A model generated the notes under the pieces. The model saw only the letters and a program-made list of their open reading frames with translations, did no database searches and had not been told where the DNA came from. The position numbers were made by a program, and so were the translations under genes. From contig CP154956.1 in the NCBI GenBank assembly GCA_039621445.1, positions 59,467,178-59,531,177 of the forward strand: DNA of 64,000 bases. Direction: 5' to 3'. Numbering within the stretch: position 1 is the stretch's first letter; every line of letters starts with the position of its first letter. Below are positions 40,351-49,699 of this stretch, one piece after another. The stretch is from Euglena gracilis. Lineage: Eukaryota > Euglenida > Euglenophyceae > Euglenales.

Positions 40351-41886
40351 CGGGGCCGCCCAGGCCCCAGGGATGGGGGTCTGGGCCGGCCGTCAAATCC
40401 CAACGCCAGCGTGAGCGTGCGGGCAATCACCCAAGTGCCCCGCACGCCCCCCAGACCCAGCAAGCCCCAAATCTCCCAAGGAGGGGAGAGACCGTGCCCT
40501 GAAGCACACGGTCAAGGCGGGGCCCATCAGATTGCGACAAACAACTACTGGTCCGTGCTACAGAAGAAGTCCCGTCGTTCCGAGCAATCGTCTGCGGCGC
40601 GACCGGTCTTGTCTGCGCAGTCCTCGCCCCCCGCGAAGCGACCGGTCTCGTCTGCGCAGTCCTCGCCCCCCGCCAAGCCAGCAGCGTCCGAGCCATCGTC
40701 TACGCAGCATCGTGCCACCGCGACGCCCCCAGCCCGGCAGCAGCAGGAGCGAGCACCGCGCCAGTCCGCACCAAGCCGGACGACGCTGCCCCCGCCGTCA
40801 GCAGCGCCGTCAGCGACACCACGTTCCGCGCCCGCAGCAACCAGCGCCCCGCTCCCCCCGCAGAGCGCACCGTCCTCCCGGGCGGCACCGAAGCCGGCCG
40901 CATCGTCACCGACAACCTCGACGCCAAAGAGGTGGGCACTGGACCTGTTCTCCGGAACGGGTTCGGTGAAGCGGGCGCTGGAGAAGCTCGGCTACTCCGT
41001 CATCTCGGTGGATGCCGACCCGCGGTGGAAGGCGGACAAGACGGTGGACGTGCGGCGCTGGCGGTACTGGGAGGAGTACTGGCCCGGCGACTTCGAGCTG
41101 GTTGCCGCCTCGCCGCCGTGCAGCGAGTACTCCAGCGCGATGACGACCCGGAGGCGGCGGCTGCGGAAGGCCGACTTCCTGGTCCGCAAGACGAAGGAGA
41201 TCATCGCCTACCTGCGGCCGTCCCTGTGGTGGCTGGAGAATCCCCGCTATGGGAAACTCCGCCACCGCAAGGTCGTGGAGGACATGCAGTACGTCGATGT
41301 GGACTACTGCATGTTCGAGGCGTGGGGCTATCGCAAGCCCACACGCTTCTGGATCGCGGACTCCATGGCCCCCATGCAGGACATCGTGTGCGACGGCCAG
41401 TGCGAGAACATCGTGGAGGAGCAAGATGGACGACGACATCGACGGCAGCTGGGTGGGGCATCCCAGCAGCGCGGCACCCGAGAGCAGGCGTATCGCATTC
41501 CCGAAGGTGTAGTCCGATACCTGTGCGAGCGCACCCCACCAACCCGCCAAGCAGCAGTGCCGCCGAGCGCGATACCGCCGTCGCCGGCACCCGCACCCGC
41601 ACCCGCGTCCGCCACCGCACCACCAAGCCGGACGGCGCTGCCCCCGCAGGCAGCGGCGCTGTCCCAAGCCCCGCGCCAACGACCGCCATCGTGCACCCGC
41701 CAAGCATCGTGCACCCCCCCGCCGAGCCGCACAACGATCCACCCGCCGAGCCCGTCACCACCGCCGCCGAAGAGCACCACCACCCGCGGAAGGTCCACAA
41801 GGTCACCGTCCGTCCGTGGCAGTACCGCCCCAGCCGGCCCTTCCAGGTGGGCCGCATGGAGAGGCGGGGTGGCAGCTACCAGCTGA
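40351..41886 (+). CDS. Cytosine-C5 DNA methyltransferase-like domain of D
   Basis: Same frame as Gag and open for 511 codons after the TGA at 40348, so readthrough could make a Gag-methyltransferase fusion. A Ser/Pro/Ala linker leads to the domain at 40930-41535. Motif I is RWALDLFSGTGSVKRALE (AdoMet binding). Motif IV is VAASPPCSEYSSA with catalytic Cys at 41119-41121. The motif VI region is WWLENPRYGKL (ENP in place of ENV). An arginine-bearing GYRKPTRFW sits where motif VIII is expected, and motif X is YRIPEGVVRYLCE. About 200 residues, with a short or absent target-recognition domain. It would methylate cytosine in DNA if active; target unknown. A Pro-rich tail follows. Confidence 0.8.
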   Translation, partial: RGRPGPRDGGLGRPSNPNASVSVRAITQVPRTPPRPSKPQISQGGERPCPEAHGQGGAHQIATNNYWSVLQKKSRRSEQSSAARPVLSAQSSPPAKRPVSSAQSSPPAKPAASEPSSTQHRATATPPARQQQERAPRQSAPSRTTLPPPSAAPSATPRSAPAATSAPLPPQSAPSSRAAPKPAASSPTTSTPKRWALDLFSGTGSVKRALEKLGYSVISVDADPRWKADKTVDVRRWRYWEEYWPGDFELVAASPPCSEYSSAMTTRRRRLRKADFLVRKTKEIIAYLRPSLWWLENPRYGKLRHRKVVEDMQYVDVDYCMFEAWGYRKPTRFWIADSMAPMQDIVCDGQCENIVEEQDGRRHRRQLGGASQQRGTREQAYRIPEGVVRYLCERTPPTRQAAVPPSAIPPSPAPAPAPASATAPPSRTALPPQAAALSQAPRQRPPSCTRQASCTPPPSRTTIHPPSPSPPPPKSTTTRGRSTRSPSVRGSTAPAGPSRWAAWRGGVAATS

Positions 41887-42420
41887 TGCTGGATGTGGTC
41901 ATCGAGATCGACGGCCGGGAGGAGAAGGCGAAGGCCCTCATCGACACGGGGGCGCAGACGTCGCTGATCCGTCGGGACTTGTTCCCGAACGGATGTTTCC
42001 GCCGCAGCGAGCGGCCGCTGCTGCTGCGGACCGTGAACGGCGACCTGCTGGCAGGCGGCAGCAACGAGGCGGACGTCCTCCTGGTGTTCAACGCGAGGAG
42101 TGAAGGAGAGAGGAGTGGAGGAGTGAAGAGGTGGAACAGCCAGATCACCGTCCATGACGGTGATATAGGGTGTGACCTGATTCTGGGTTACCCCTGGCTG
42201 AAGGAGCACAGGCTGGATGTGCAACCCTGGCGGGATGCGCTCCAGCTCCACGACGACCCCCGATGGGTCATCGCCGGCACCGAAGCAAGCGAGATCGCAG
42301 CGCTAAGCACACGCACCCACGCGACCGTCCGAGCCCGCAGCCCGTCGCCGTTGCCCCGCACGCCGTCCGAAGTGGAGGAGGAGATGGAGGCCGAGGTGAG
42401 GAAGATGAGGCTCACCGCTC
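41700..42420 (+). CDS. Retropepsin-like protease of D
   Basis: One frame back from the methyltransferase ORF. Reads EEHHHPRKVHKVTVRPWQYR, then QLMLDVVIEIDGREEKAKAL, IDTGAQTSLIRRDLF (catalytic Asp codon 41943-41945, the D-T-G triad), LLLRTVNGDLLAGG, and CDLILGYPWLKEHRLDVQP, the conserved I-L-G flap-end motif. A C run at 41713-41720 is a plausible site for the -1 shift. It would process the polyprotein as a dimer. Confidence 0.8.
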
Positions 42421-42605
42421 AACGGCCCCGACGGAGACGAGGAGGACGAGGCCCTGGACGCCGAGGAGGAGGCAATGGTGGCCAAGGTGCTGATCGACGC
42501 GGCCAAGGAGGCGAAGGAAGTCCGTGGGGTGGTCACGGCCGAGGCGGAGGAGCAGCATCCGCTGGCCGTCCAGCTGCGCGCCGAGATGCTCAAGGAGTTC
42601 GAGGG
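42420..42605 (+). CDS. Protease-RT linker of D, in a third frame
   Basis: Reads NGPDGDEEDEALDAEEEAMV, then AKVLIDAAKEAKEVRGVVTA and LAVQLRAEMLKEFEG, one base out of frame with both the protease before it and the RT after it. It corresponds to the usual acidic helical linker before RT in gypsy elements. Confidence 0.55.
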
Positions 42606-44686
42606 CCGCGTTCTTCTGCGACCGCGTCCACCCCGATCCGCCGCCCCGAGGCCAGCACGGGATGGCGGTGCTGCGCCTCAAGCCAAACGCCCAGCCGGTG
42701 GTGGGGAGGGTGATCCACCTGAAGGGCGAGCGGCTGGAGGCGCTGCGGGAGATGGAGGAGGAGTGCCGCCGCGACCGGAAGGTGGAGCCGGGCCGCGGCC
42801 CGTGGCGGGCGGCGGCCTTCCCGATTCGGAAGAAGAACGGGAAGTGGAGGATGGTGTGTGACTACGCGGTGACGAACCTGCAGATCATGGCGGACAGCTA
42901 CCCCTTGCCCTTGACGGAGGAGATCGTGGCGGAGCAGGCGAAGTGTACCCTCTTCAGCACCATCGACTTGCGGGACGCGTTCCACCAGGTGGCCTTGGCG
43001 GAGGAGAGCCGACCGGTGACGAACGTCCAGCTGCCGGGTGGGCTGTGGCAGTGGCGTGTGGTCCCGCAGGGGATCAACGTCGGGCCCGCCCTCCTGCAGC
43101 GGGACATCGACGCCACCTGCGCGGCGGTGAAGGCGCACTCCCGCCCGTACTTCGACGACATCATCGTCAGTACGCGGCAGGGAGCGGAGCAGACGGACGA
43201 GGAGTTCTACCAGAAGCATGCCCGAGACGTCCGTGAGACGTTGCTGGCCTTGGAGAAGGACAGATGGGTCAGCGACAGCCGCAAGGTCAAGCTCTTCATG
43301 AGGCAGGTCGAGTTCGTGGGGCATGTCCTGGGGCACGGCAGGAGGGCGCCTGCCCCAGGCAAGCTGTCGGCGGTGCAGCACTGGCAGCTGCCGCCGACGG
43401 TCAGCAGTCTCCGCGCGTTTCTCGGCGTCTGCAATTACTATGCGGGCTACGTGAGACTCTACGCGGAGCTGGCGGCGCCGTTGCAGGAGAAGCTGAAGTT
43501 GCCGAGGGAGCTGACCAAGGCGGGATCCAAGCACCCAGTGGTGTGGACGGAGCAGGAGAAGGAGGCGTTCGACAAGCTGAAGAAGGCCCTCGTCGCCGAC
43601 CTGGAGCTGTACCACATCGATCCAGCCAAGCCGTTCGTCCTGCGCACCGACGCGTCGGACTACGCCATCGGAGCGGTGCTGGAGCAGTTCCCGAACATCG
43701 ACGGCGTGCCGCGGGTGGAGGACCTGCGGCCGGGGGCCTCCGTCCCGGTGGCCTTCATGTCCCGGAAGCTCACCGAGGGGCAGCGCCTTCGGTGGGATGT
43801 CCGGGACAAGGAGACGTATGCCGTGGTGGCCGCCCTCGACAAGTGGGCGGGCTTCCTGCTGGACAACGAGATCCTCGTCCTGACCGACCACCGCAGCCTG
43901 GAGTCGTGGTACAAGGAGTACGTCGCCGGAGTGGGCCCGCAGGGGAGGCGGGCCAGATGGCATGCGAAGCTCAACGAGTTCCGCATCACCGTGGTGCACG
44001 TCCCCGGCGAGACCAACGTGGTGGGCGATGCCATGTCTCGCTGGGCCTACCCGGCCTCACAAGGCTGGCGCGACACCTCGTGGCACGGCACCGAGGCCGA
44101 CACGAAGGAGATGAAGGCCCACATCCTGGAGGAGAAGCTGCGCGAGAAGTCCACCCCGAAGGCGGTTCATCCCGAGGACGAGGAGACCAAGGCGGAACAG
44201 GTGGAGAGGTCAACCCTGAAGGAGGGTAGGGAGCTGGCCGTCATCCAGCTGATCCCGCTCCAGTCGTTCGCCGCGGTCCCGTCAGCGTCCCACATCGCCG
44301 TCACCACGCGCAGCCGCCTCGACACGCAGCGCAACGCCCGAGACGCCCCAGCAGACGCCCCGCACGGTACGCGGTCCGAGCACCCACGTGAGATGCACCC
44401 GTCAGCCTCGTCTCCCGGCCGCAGCAGTCCCACCGTCGGCATCGTCTGCGGCAGTCCCACCGTCTGCGTCGTGCATCGCATCACCAGCGTCCGTGCCAGC
44501 ACCATCATCCAACGCGCCATCGCCAGTCCCATCACCAGCACCGCAGTCCACCGCACCGCAGTCCATCGCACCGCCCGCAGCCACAGCCGGTGTGTCATAA
44601 CCGGCCATGCCCATCCCAGCGTCCGCAGCCGGTGTGCCGTCACCGGCCGCGTCAGTGCCCTCAGCGGGTGTGCCGTCAACCGTTGA
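42606..44686 (+). CDS. Reverse transcriptase and RNase H of D
   Basis: Ty3/gypsy type. RT: LRLKPNAQPVVGRVIHLKGE, AAFPIRKKNGKWRMVCDYAV, FSTIDLRDAFHQVAL, WRVVPQGINVGPALLQRDID, PYFDDIIVS (catalytic Asp pair at 43154-43159, F-D-D as in many gypsy elements), then FVGHVLGHGRRAPAPGKL and LRAFLGVCNYYAGYVRLYAE. RNase H: FVLRTDASDYAIGAVLEQF, VAFMSRKLTEGQ, KETYAVVAALDKWAGFLL, LVLTDHRSLESWY, and GETNVVGDAMSRW. The catalytic acids appear intact. The Ser/Arg-rich end after 44250 is probably out of frame, since the adjacent frame reads a cleaner Ala/Pro/Ser linker. Confidence 0.93.
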
Positions 44687-47252
44687 TCCCGTGCACCCGC
44701 AGCCTGACCTGGACATCAACGTCTTCGACATGGACTGGAGCAAGGCGTATGCGGTGTGCCCGCGCTGGAAGCCCGTCTGGGACCAGGCCCACAACGGCCC
44801 GGGCTGGCCCAGCGGGTTCCAGCTGGTGGATGGGCGGCTCGTCTCGGCGGGGAGGTGTTGTGTGCCGAGCGGGCTGATGGCGGAGGTGCTGAGGGAGCAG
44901 CACTCGGTCTCCGGCCACATTGGCGGGGACCGGCTGGTGGAGGAGGCCGAGCGCACCTACGTCTTCGCGGACCGGATGGAGGCGGCGAAGGTGGCCGGCG
45001 GGCTGCAGCGGACGTGCCCGGTGTGCCAGGCCACCGAGCACCCGCACCAGCCGCTGCGGCTGAAGGTCTGCCCGACGCCCGTCCCGCCGTACATCATGGC
45101 GTCGGTGGCCATCGACCTCTTCGTGATGCCGGAGGTGGACTTCGAGGGGCAGCTGTACAACGTGTTCGCCGCCTGCGTCGATCGCCACAGTGGGTGGGTC
45201 GTGGCCACGGCCCACCACACGCGCGGCCTCACCGCCGCCACCGTGGCCAAGGCGATGTACCGGGGGTGGTGGTCGCCGCACGGGCTGCCCAGCGTGATCA
45301 CGAGTGATCGCGGGCCGCACTTTGCTGGCGCGTGGTGGCGCAGCATGTGCGGCCTGCACGGGATCCGCCACGCCTATGCCCAGGCGTACCACCACGCGGC
45401 GAACGGGCGGGCGGAGTCCCTCGGTGCGCAGCTGCAGAAGCGGATCCGGAGCGAGAAGGCCGAGGCCCCGATCACCTGGGTGGAGTCCCTGCCCAGGGCA
45501 GTGCAGAAGCTGAACGACTCCAAGGCGCAGCACGGCCTGAGTCCGTACGAGGTGCTGTATGGACGGCATCGGTGGACTGGTGGCGTACCGTACAAGGCCC
45601 CGGTCATGGTGGAGGATGCCGTGTCGTTCTTCGAGAGACAGAAGGCCGTGGACCAGAAGGTCGCCGACGTCCTCAACGACCTCCACAAGCGGCAAGCGGA
45701 CCAGAAGAACCGGAGCAGGAAGGACCTCGAGGAGTTCGCCAAGGGAGACCTCGTGTGGTACCTCCGGCCTCCGAGGCGGCCGGGCCAGAAGCTCGAGAGC
45801 TACTGGCTTGGCCCAGCCCGGGTCACCGCGCGCCGTGGCGAGCACTCGTACGAGCTGGAGCTGGAGGAGGGCCGCCGCCAAGAGGCCCACCGCTGCCAGC
45901 TGAAGGCCTACCGCGATGACACGCGGCTGTGGGGCTCGCCCAAGATGTTCGTCTACCGGCAGGCCAGACCGCAAGAAGACGTGGACATCGAGGAGTGGAC
46001 GGTGGAGGAGATCCGGCGGCACCGCCGACGAGACGACGGCGACTGGGAGTTCGAGGTGAAGTGGGAGGGCCACCCGACTCTCACGTGGGAGCCGTTGAAG
46101 AATTTCTTCCATCGCTACTCTCACCAGATGATCGAGTACGCCAAGTCCAAGAAGCTCAAGGTGGACCTGCTGGACTACCTCCACCGCAACCCGGCTGAGG
46201 TGGCGGTCATCATCGCGGAGGTGAAGAAGCAGGAGCAGGAGGTCATCAATAACGCCGAGTGGGAAGACCCCCCCGAGGAGTGGGTCTGGCCCGACGAGGA
46301 CGTCAAGAAGGACGAGGAGGCAAGCAGCCAGGAAGGGGAGTCAGCGGACCCCCCAGTGGGCACAGCCGTGCCTGCAGGACAGCACGTCCCGACACGCGAT
46401 CCACCGCCAGCGCTAGGTCAGGATCCACCGCGGACCGTCGCCGCCGCTGCATCGCACCAGCCCGTCCCGCTGCACTTCGTGCGCCACCCGTCCGACCGTC
46501 CCTCCGTCTCTGCGTTTCCCCAGCTGTCGCAGGAGGCTGATCCCCAGATCCAGGCGGCTGTGGCTGCCTCCCAGGCTGCTGTGGCTGCCCCCCAGGCGGC
46601 TATGGCTGCCTCTGCGATGTTCACCCATTCTCCGTATGTGCCCATTCCGAACCATTTCCCGGCTGCGGGCGGGGACGCGGTGCCCCCTCCGCCTGCGGCC
46701 TTCCCAGTGTGTACGGGCCGGCACCCCCCCATGCCGCCGGCCTGTGCCACGCCGTCCCCGTTCCTCTCACATCATTTCCTGCCAGCGCACCCCCATACCC
46801 AGTGCGCCCCATTCATCCCCTGTCCCGATGGAGCCTTCGCCACCCATGGCTCCTTCCCGTTGCACCTCCAGGACCCGTCCTCAGCCTCAAGGCGGCGAGA
46901 GGGCACCACCGCCGGAGTCTGCGTCCTCAATCCCCCCAACGCAGGCCTGGTGAGTCCCGGCCCTTTCCGGCCCCAACCCGGAGGCCACCCATTTTCCCCT
47001 ACCCACGGCTACCCATGCCAGCCCACCGCCCCGGGGGTGGTTGGAAAAGCCTGGCGTCAAACCGTACTGGGTAGCGGGGGTTGTATTTGTGGGGCTGCTG
47101 CTGCTGCTGCCGTTCCTTGCCTGCCGATTCGCCAGAGTGCCTGCTGCGCCGTGGACCAAGACGCTGGCGGAGGCTGGATACGTGGAGACTACACCGTCGG
47201 AGGCGAGCCGACGGATGGCAGCGGATGTCTCTGCCCCTGTCCTTCACACTGA
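44607..47252 (+). CDS. Integrase with chromodomain of D
   Basis: ATG at 44607, after a TAA at 44598 in the same linker frame. Zinc domain: EQHSVSGHIGGDRLVEEAER and RTCPVCQ (H-x4-H and C-x2-C). Core: Asp170 in VAIDLFVMPE, Asp234 in ITSDRGPHF, Glu270 in NGRAESLGAQLQ, giving D,D-35-E spacing. The GPY-type module is KGDLVWYLRPPRRPGQK and YWLGPARVTAR. The chromodomain at about residues 455-505 (EEWTVEEIRRHRR, WEFEVKWEGHPTLTWEPLKN) retains aromatic-cage tryptophans. A long Pro/Ala-rich tail follows. Chromodomains in such elements are thought to guide integration to marked chromatin. Confidence 0.93.
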   Translation: MPIPASAAGVPSPAASVPSAGVPSTVDPVHPQPDLDINVFDMDWSKAYAVCPRWKPVWDQAHNGPGWPSGFQLVDGRLVSAGRCCVPSGLMAEVLREQHSVSGHIGGDRLVEEAERTYVFADRMEAAKVAGGLQRTCPVCQATEHPHQPLRLKVCPTPVPPYIMASVAIDLFVMPEVDFEGQLYNVFAACVDRHSGWVVATAHHTRGLTAATVAKAMYRGWWSPHGLPSVITSDRGPHFAGAWWRSMCGLHGIRHAYAQAYHHAANGRAESLGAQLQKRIRSEKAEAPITWVESLPRAVQKLNDSKAQHGLSPYEVLYGRHRWTGGVPYKAPVMVEDAVSFFERQKAVDQKVADVLNDLHKRQADQKNRSRKDLEEFAKGDLVWYLRPPRRPGQKLESYWLGPARVTARRGEHSYELELEEGRRQEAHRCQLKAYRDDTRLWGSPKMFVYRQARPQEDVDIEEWTVEEIRRHRRRDDGDWEFEVKWEGHPTLTWEPLKNFFHRYSHQMIEYAKSKKLKVDLLDYLHRNPAEVAVIIAEVKKQEQEVINNAEWEDPPEEWVWPDEDVKKDEEASSQEGESADPPVGTAVPAGQHVPTRDPPPALGQDPPRTVAAAASHQPVPLHFVRHPSDRPSVSAFPQLSQEADPQIQAAVAASQAAVAAPQAAMAASAMFTHSPYVPIPNHFPAAGGDAVPPPPAAFPVCTGRHPPMPPACATPSPFLSHHFLPAHPHTQCAPFIPCPDGAFATHGSFPLHLQDPSSASRRREGTTAGVCVLNPPNAGLVSPGPFRPQPGGHPFSPTHGYPCQPTAPGVVGKAWRQTVLGSGGCICGAAAAAAVPCLPIRQSACCAVDQDAGGGWIRGDYTVGGEPTDGSGCLCPCPSH

Positions 47253-47449
47253 CACTGATACTGTGGAGGCAGGAGGAGGCTGGCGCCCAAGGCCGGAAGC
47301 CAGAGGCGGGCGGCAGCCAGGGGCAGAGCAGACCCCCCCAGCCGGCCAAGGGAAGACAACGGCCGGGAGAGAGCGGGGGGCGGAGGCCACACAGACAAGC
47401 CAGCGGCCCAAGGGGGCCACCAGCCAGCCACCCCCCAGCCAGCGAGGGG

Positions 47450-48480
47450 AGGCAGACAGCCAAGGCAGCCAGGCACCCCCCCCCCAGGGGGCACCGAGCC
47501 AAGCCCCCCCCCCCCCCCAGGGGGAACCGAAGCCAGCCAGGCCCCCCAGGAGGAACCGAAGCCACCCCCCCCCCAGGGGGAACCGAAGCCAGCCAGGCCC
47601 CCCAGGGGGAACCGAAGCCACCCCCCCCCCCGAAGCCAGCCAGCCCCCCCAGGGGGAACCGAAGCCACCCCCCCCCCCCCGGGGGGACCGGGCCACACCC
47701 CCCCCCCCCCGGGGGGACAGGAAGCCGGCCAGCCCCCCCGGGGGGAACCGAAGCACCCCCCCCCCAGGCGGCACCGAGCCAAGCCCCCCCCCCCCCCAGG
47801 GGGAACCGAAGCCCCCCCCCCCCCCCAGGGGGAACCGAAGCCAGCCAGGCCCCCCAGGGGGAACCGAAGCCACCCCCCCCCCCCAGGGGGCACCGAGCCA
47901 AGCCACCCCCCCCAGGGGGAACCGAAGCCAGCCAGGCCCCCCCAGGGGGAACCGAAGCCAGCCCCCCCCCCCAGGGGGCACCGAACAGCCAAAGCCCCCC
48001 CAGGGGGCACCAGCAAGGCGAGAGGCCCCAGAGGGCCACCGAGCCAGGGCCCCCCAGAGGGCCACCGAGAGGCCCCAGAGGACCACCGAGCCAAGCCCCC
48101 CCCGGCATGCCCCAGGCTGCCACCGAGCCAGCCCCCCCCCCCAGGGGGCCCCAGAGGCAACCGAGCCAGGACCCCCCCCGGGGGCCCAGAGGCCACAAAC
48201 CCAAGACCGCCCCCCCCCGCCGGGCGCCCAGAGGCCACCGACCAAGGCCGCCCCCCCCCCCCAGGGGGCCCAGAGAGCACGACCAAAGACCCCCCCACAC
48301 ACAAGGCAGAAGACCCCAGGGGGCCCCCCCGGGCAAAAAAAAAAAAAACAAAAGCCCCCCCCCGAGCGGCCCCCAAAAAAAAAAAAAACCGACCCCCGCC
48401 CCCCCCCGCACGGAAAAAAAAAAAAAAACGCCCCCCCCCAGGGGCACCCAAAAAAAAAAAGCGCCCCCCCCCCAGGGGCG
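47450..48480. repeat. C-rich minisatellite in the 3' region of D
   Basis: Tandem degenerate units of about 25-40 bp built on CCCCCCCCAGGGGGAACCGA followed by AGCCAGCCAGGCC or AGCCACC, then a second type CCCAGGGGGCACCGAGCCAA and A-run units (48330-48470). Frames on both strands stay open for over 500 codons because of composition (Pro/Arg-rich sense; Gly/Trp-rich antisense). I treat them as repeat artefacts. Confidence 0.85.
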
Positions 48481-49087
48481 CCCACACCCACCGGAGCCCC
48501 AGAGCGCCAAACGAGAACCGAAGAGGGCGCAAGGAGCCCCCCCCCCCCCCAGAGCGCCACAAGAGAACCGAGCAGGCGCAAGGGAGAGAAAGGCACACCC
48601 CCCCCCCAGCCAGCCAGGCCAGGCGGGGCAAAGGAGGCGAGCCGAAGAGACCCCCCAGGCACCAGAAAGACCCAAGGGAGCCCAAGGGACCGCCCCCCCC
48701 CCCCAACCAGCCGGGGAGCGCGCAGCCCCCCCGAAAGGCTCAACGCTCCGGGCTCTGCCCCCGGCCCCCGCCCAGAGCCCGGAGGAGTTCCACCCCCACC
48801 CAAGGCGCCCACAGGAGCCTGCGCCCGGCCGGCCAGCAGACCGCCCGGGGACCAACGCCAACCCCCGACCAGGCTCCTGTGGCGCGCGAGGCCGCACACG
48901 AGGGGCGCCCCCGGGCACCAAACGCCAAAGGCCAAGGCCGAGGCCAAGGCCACACCCCTGCCCTCCGTATACCCGAACCGCCCCGACGTTTGTTTGTACC
49001 ATTCGTTCACTTCGCCGATGAGGTGCGCATCGCCCCCCGCTCCCGCCTCCGAGGTTAGCCGAAGGCAGGCGAGGCCGGGTGCCTCGG

Positions 49088-49099
49088 TAGGAAGGGGAG
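49088..49099 (+). promoter_or_regulatory. Polypurine tract of D
   Basis: AGGAAGGGGAG-type purine run immediately before the 3' LTR, where plus-strand DNA synthesis is primed in LTR retrotransposons. Confidence 0.65.
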
Positions 49100-49699
49100 T
49101 GTGGGCGGCGGGAGGCGGCCTGGCGCCTGCGCACTGGAATTAGCGAACATTCTGCCCCATTCCGCTACTTTTTTTACCTGTGTACTTTTCCCCCCCAGGT
49201 TCTCTTTTCCGAATGTTTCATTCAAAGAATTGTGCATGCTGAAGGAAGGAATATCAAAAATTCAATCTGAATTCAAGAAAACAATTGTTCAAGAATTTCA
49301 AAAAGTCAATCCGGAAGGTCAATCCAAAGGAAAGAGTTTAATTTCAAAAAAAAGGAAGAGCAAGCGGCGCTGGAAATCAAGCTGAAGGTGTTCTTCCGTC
49401 CCCCCCGCTACCCTTTTTTAAATTCAAACCAGGCTTTTCCTCCCCCCCCCCCCCCTACTGCTTCAGAGGCACCCCCAAGGAGTTGGCCAAAAATACCGTT
49501 CCCCCCCCCATTTTTTGAATTATTTGGCTGCCGGAACCCAGGTTCTGGCTGAATTCAGGGACCGAAAGACACAAAAAAAGGGAATTTTTGGGGCGCGTGT
49601 GCCTATTTTTACCGGAGCGCCGGGTGACTGTTTTCCCCCACTCGGCCTGCCGGGGAGCCCATTCCGCGCACGGTCACCGAACCGGCGAGAGGGGAAAAC
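49100..49699 (+). repeat. 3' LTR of D
   Basis: Direct copy of 35990-36588. It ends at GAGGGGAAAAC, followed by unrelated sequence rather than a primer site. Confidence 0.92.

Larger units (their letters stand above)
46954..49099 (+). other. 3' open frame of D with a hydrophobic segment, uncertain
   Basis: The frame is open from 46954 through the LTR start with no ATG before a hydrophobic helix, VAGVVFVGLLLLLPFLAC (about 47065-47125). After that it is almost wholly Pro/Arg/Gly repeat. Position (after integrase, before the LTR) is where env-like genes occur in some LTR elements. The CTG run (47095-47108) may produce the leucines by chance. No signal peptide, cysteines or glycosylation pattern supports an envelope protein. 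Confidence 0.25.
35990..49699 (+). mobile_element. Chromovirus D: LTR retrotransposon with a cytosine methyltransferase-like domain
   Basis: Two ~600-bp direct LTRs, a tRNA primer site, Gag, a C5 methyltransferase-like domain, protease, RT, RNase H, integrase with chromodomain, a long repeat-rich 3' region and a polypurine tract. GC-rich throughout its ORFs, in contrast to the AT-rich YR elements around it. Near-identical LTRs indicate a recent insertion. No matching target-site duplication is seen (left flank GGGAGGGG, right flank TTTCTGAG), so one side may be rearranged. Several frame changes separate domains. Confidence 0.93.

Noticed and set aside
46954-49099. Envelope gene in chromovirus D
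   Set aside because: One hydrophobic helix without start codon, signal peptide, cysteines or conserved ectodomain is not enough; listed only as an uncertain frame.
47000-49134. Antisense frames of 500-700 codons rich in Gly, Trp and Leu
   Set aside because: Mirror image of the C-rich minisatellite in chromovirus D; composition alone keeps the frames open.
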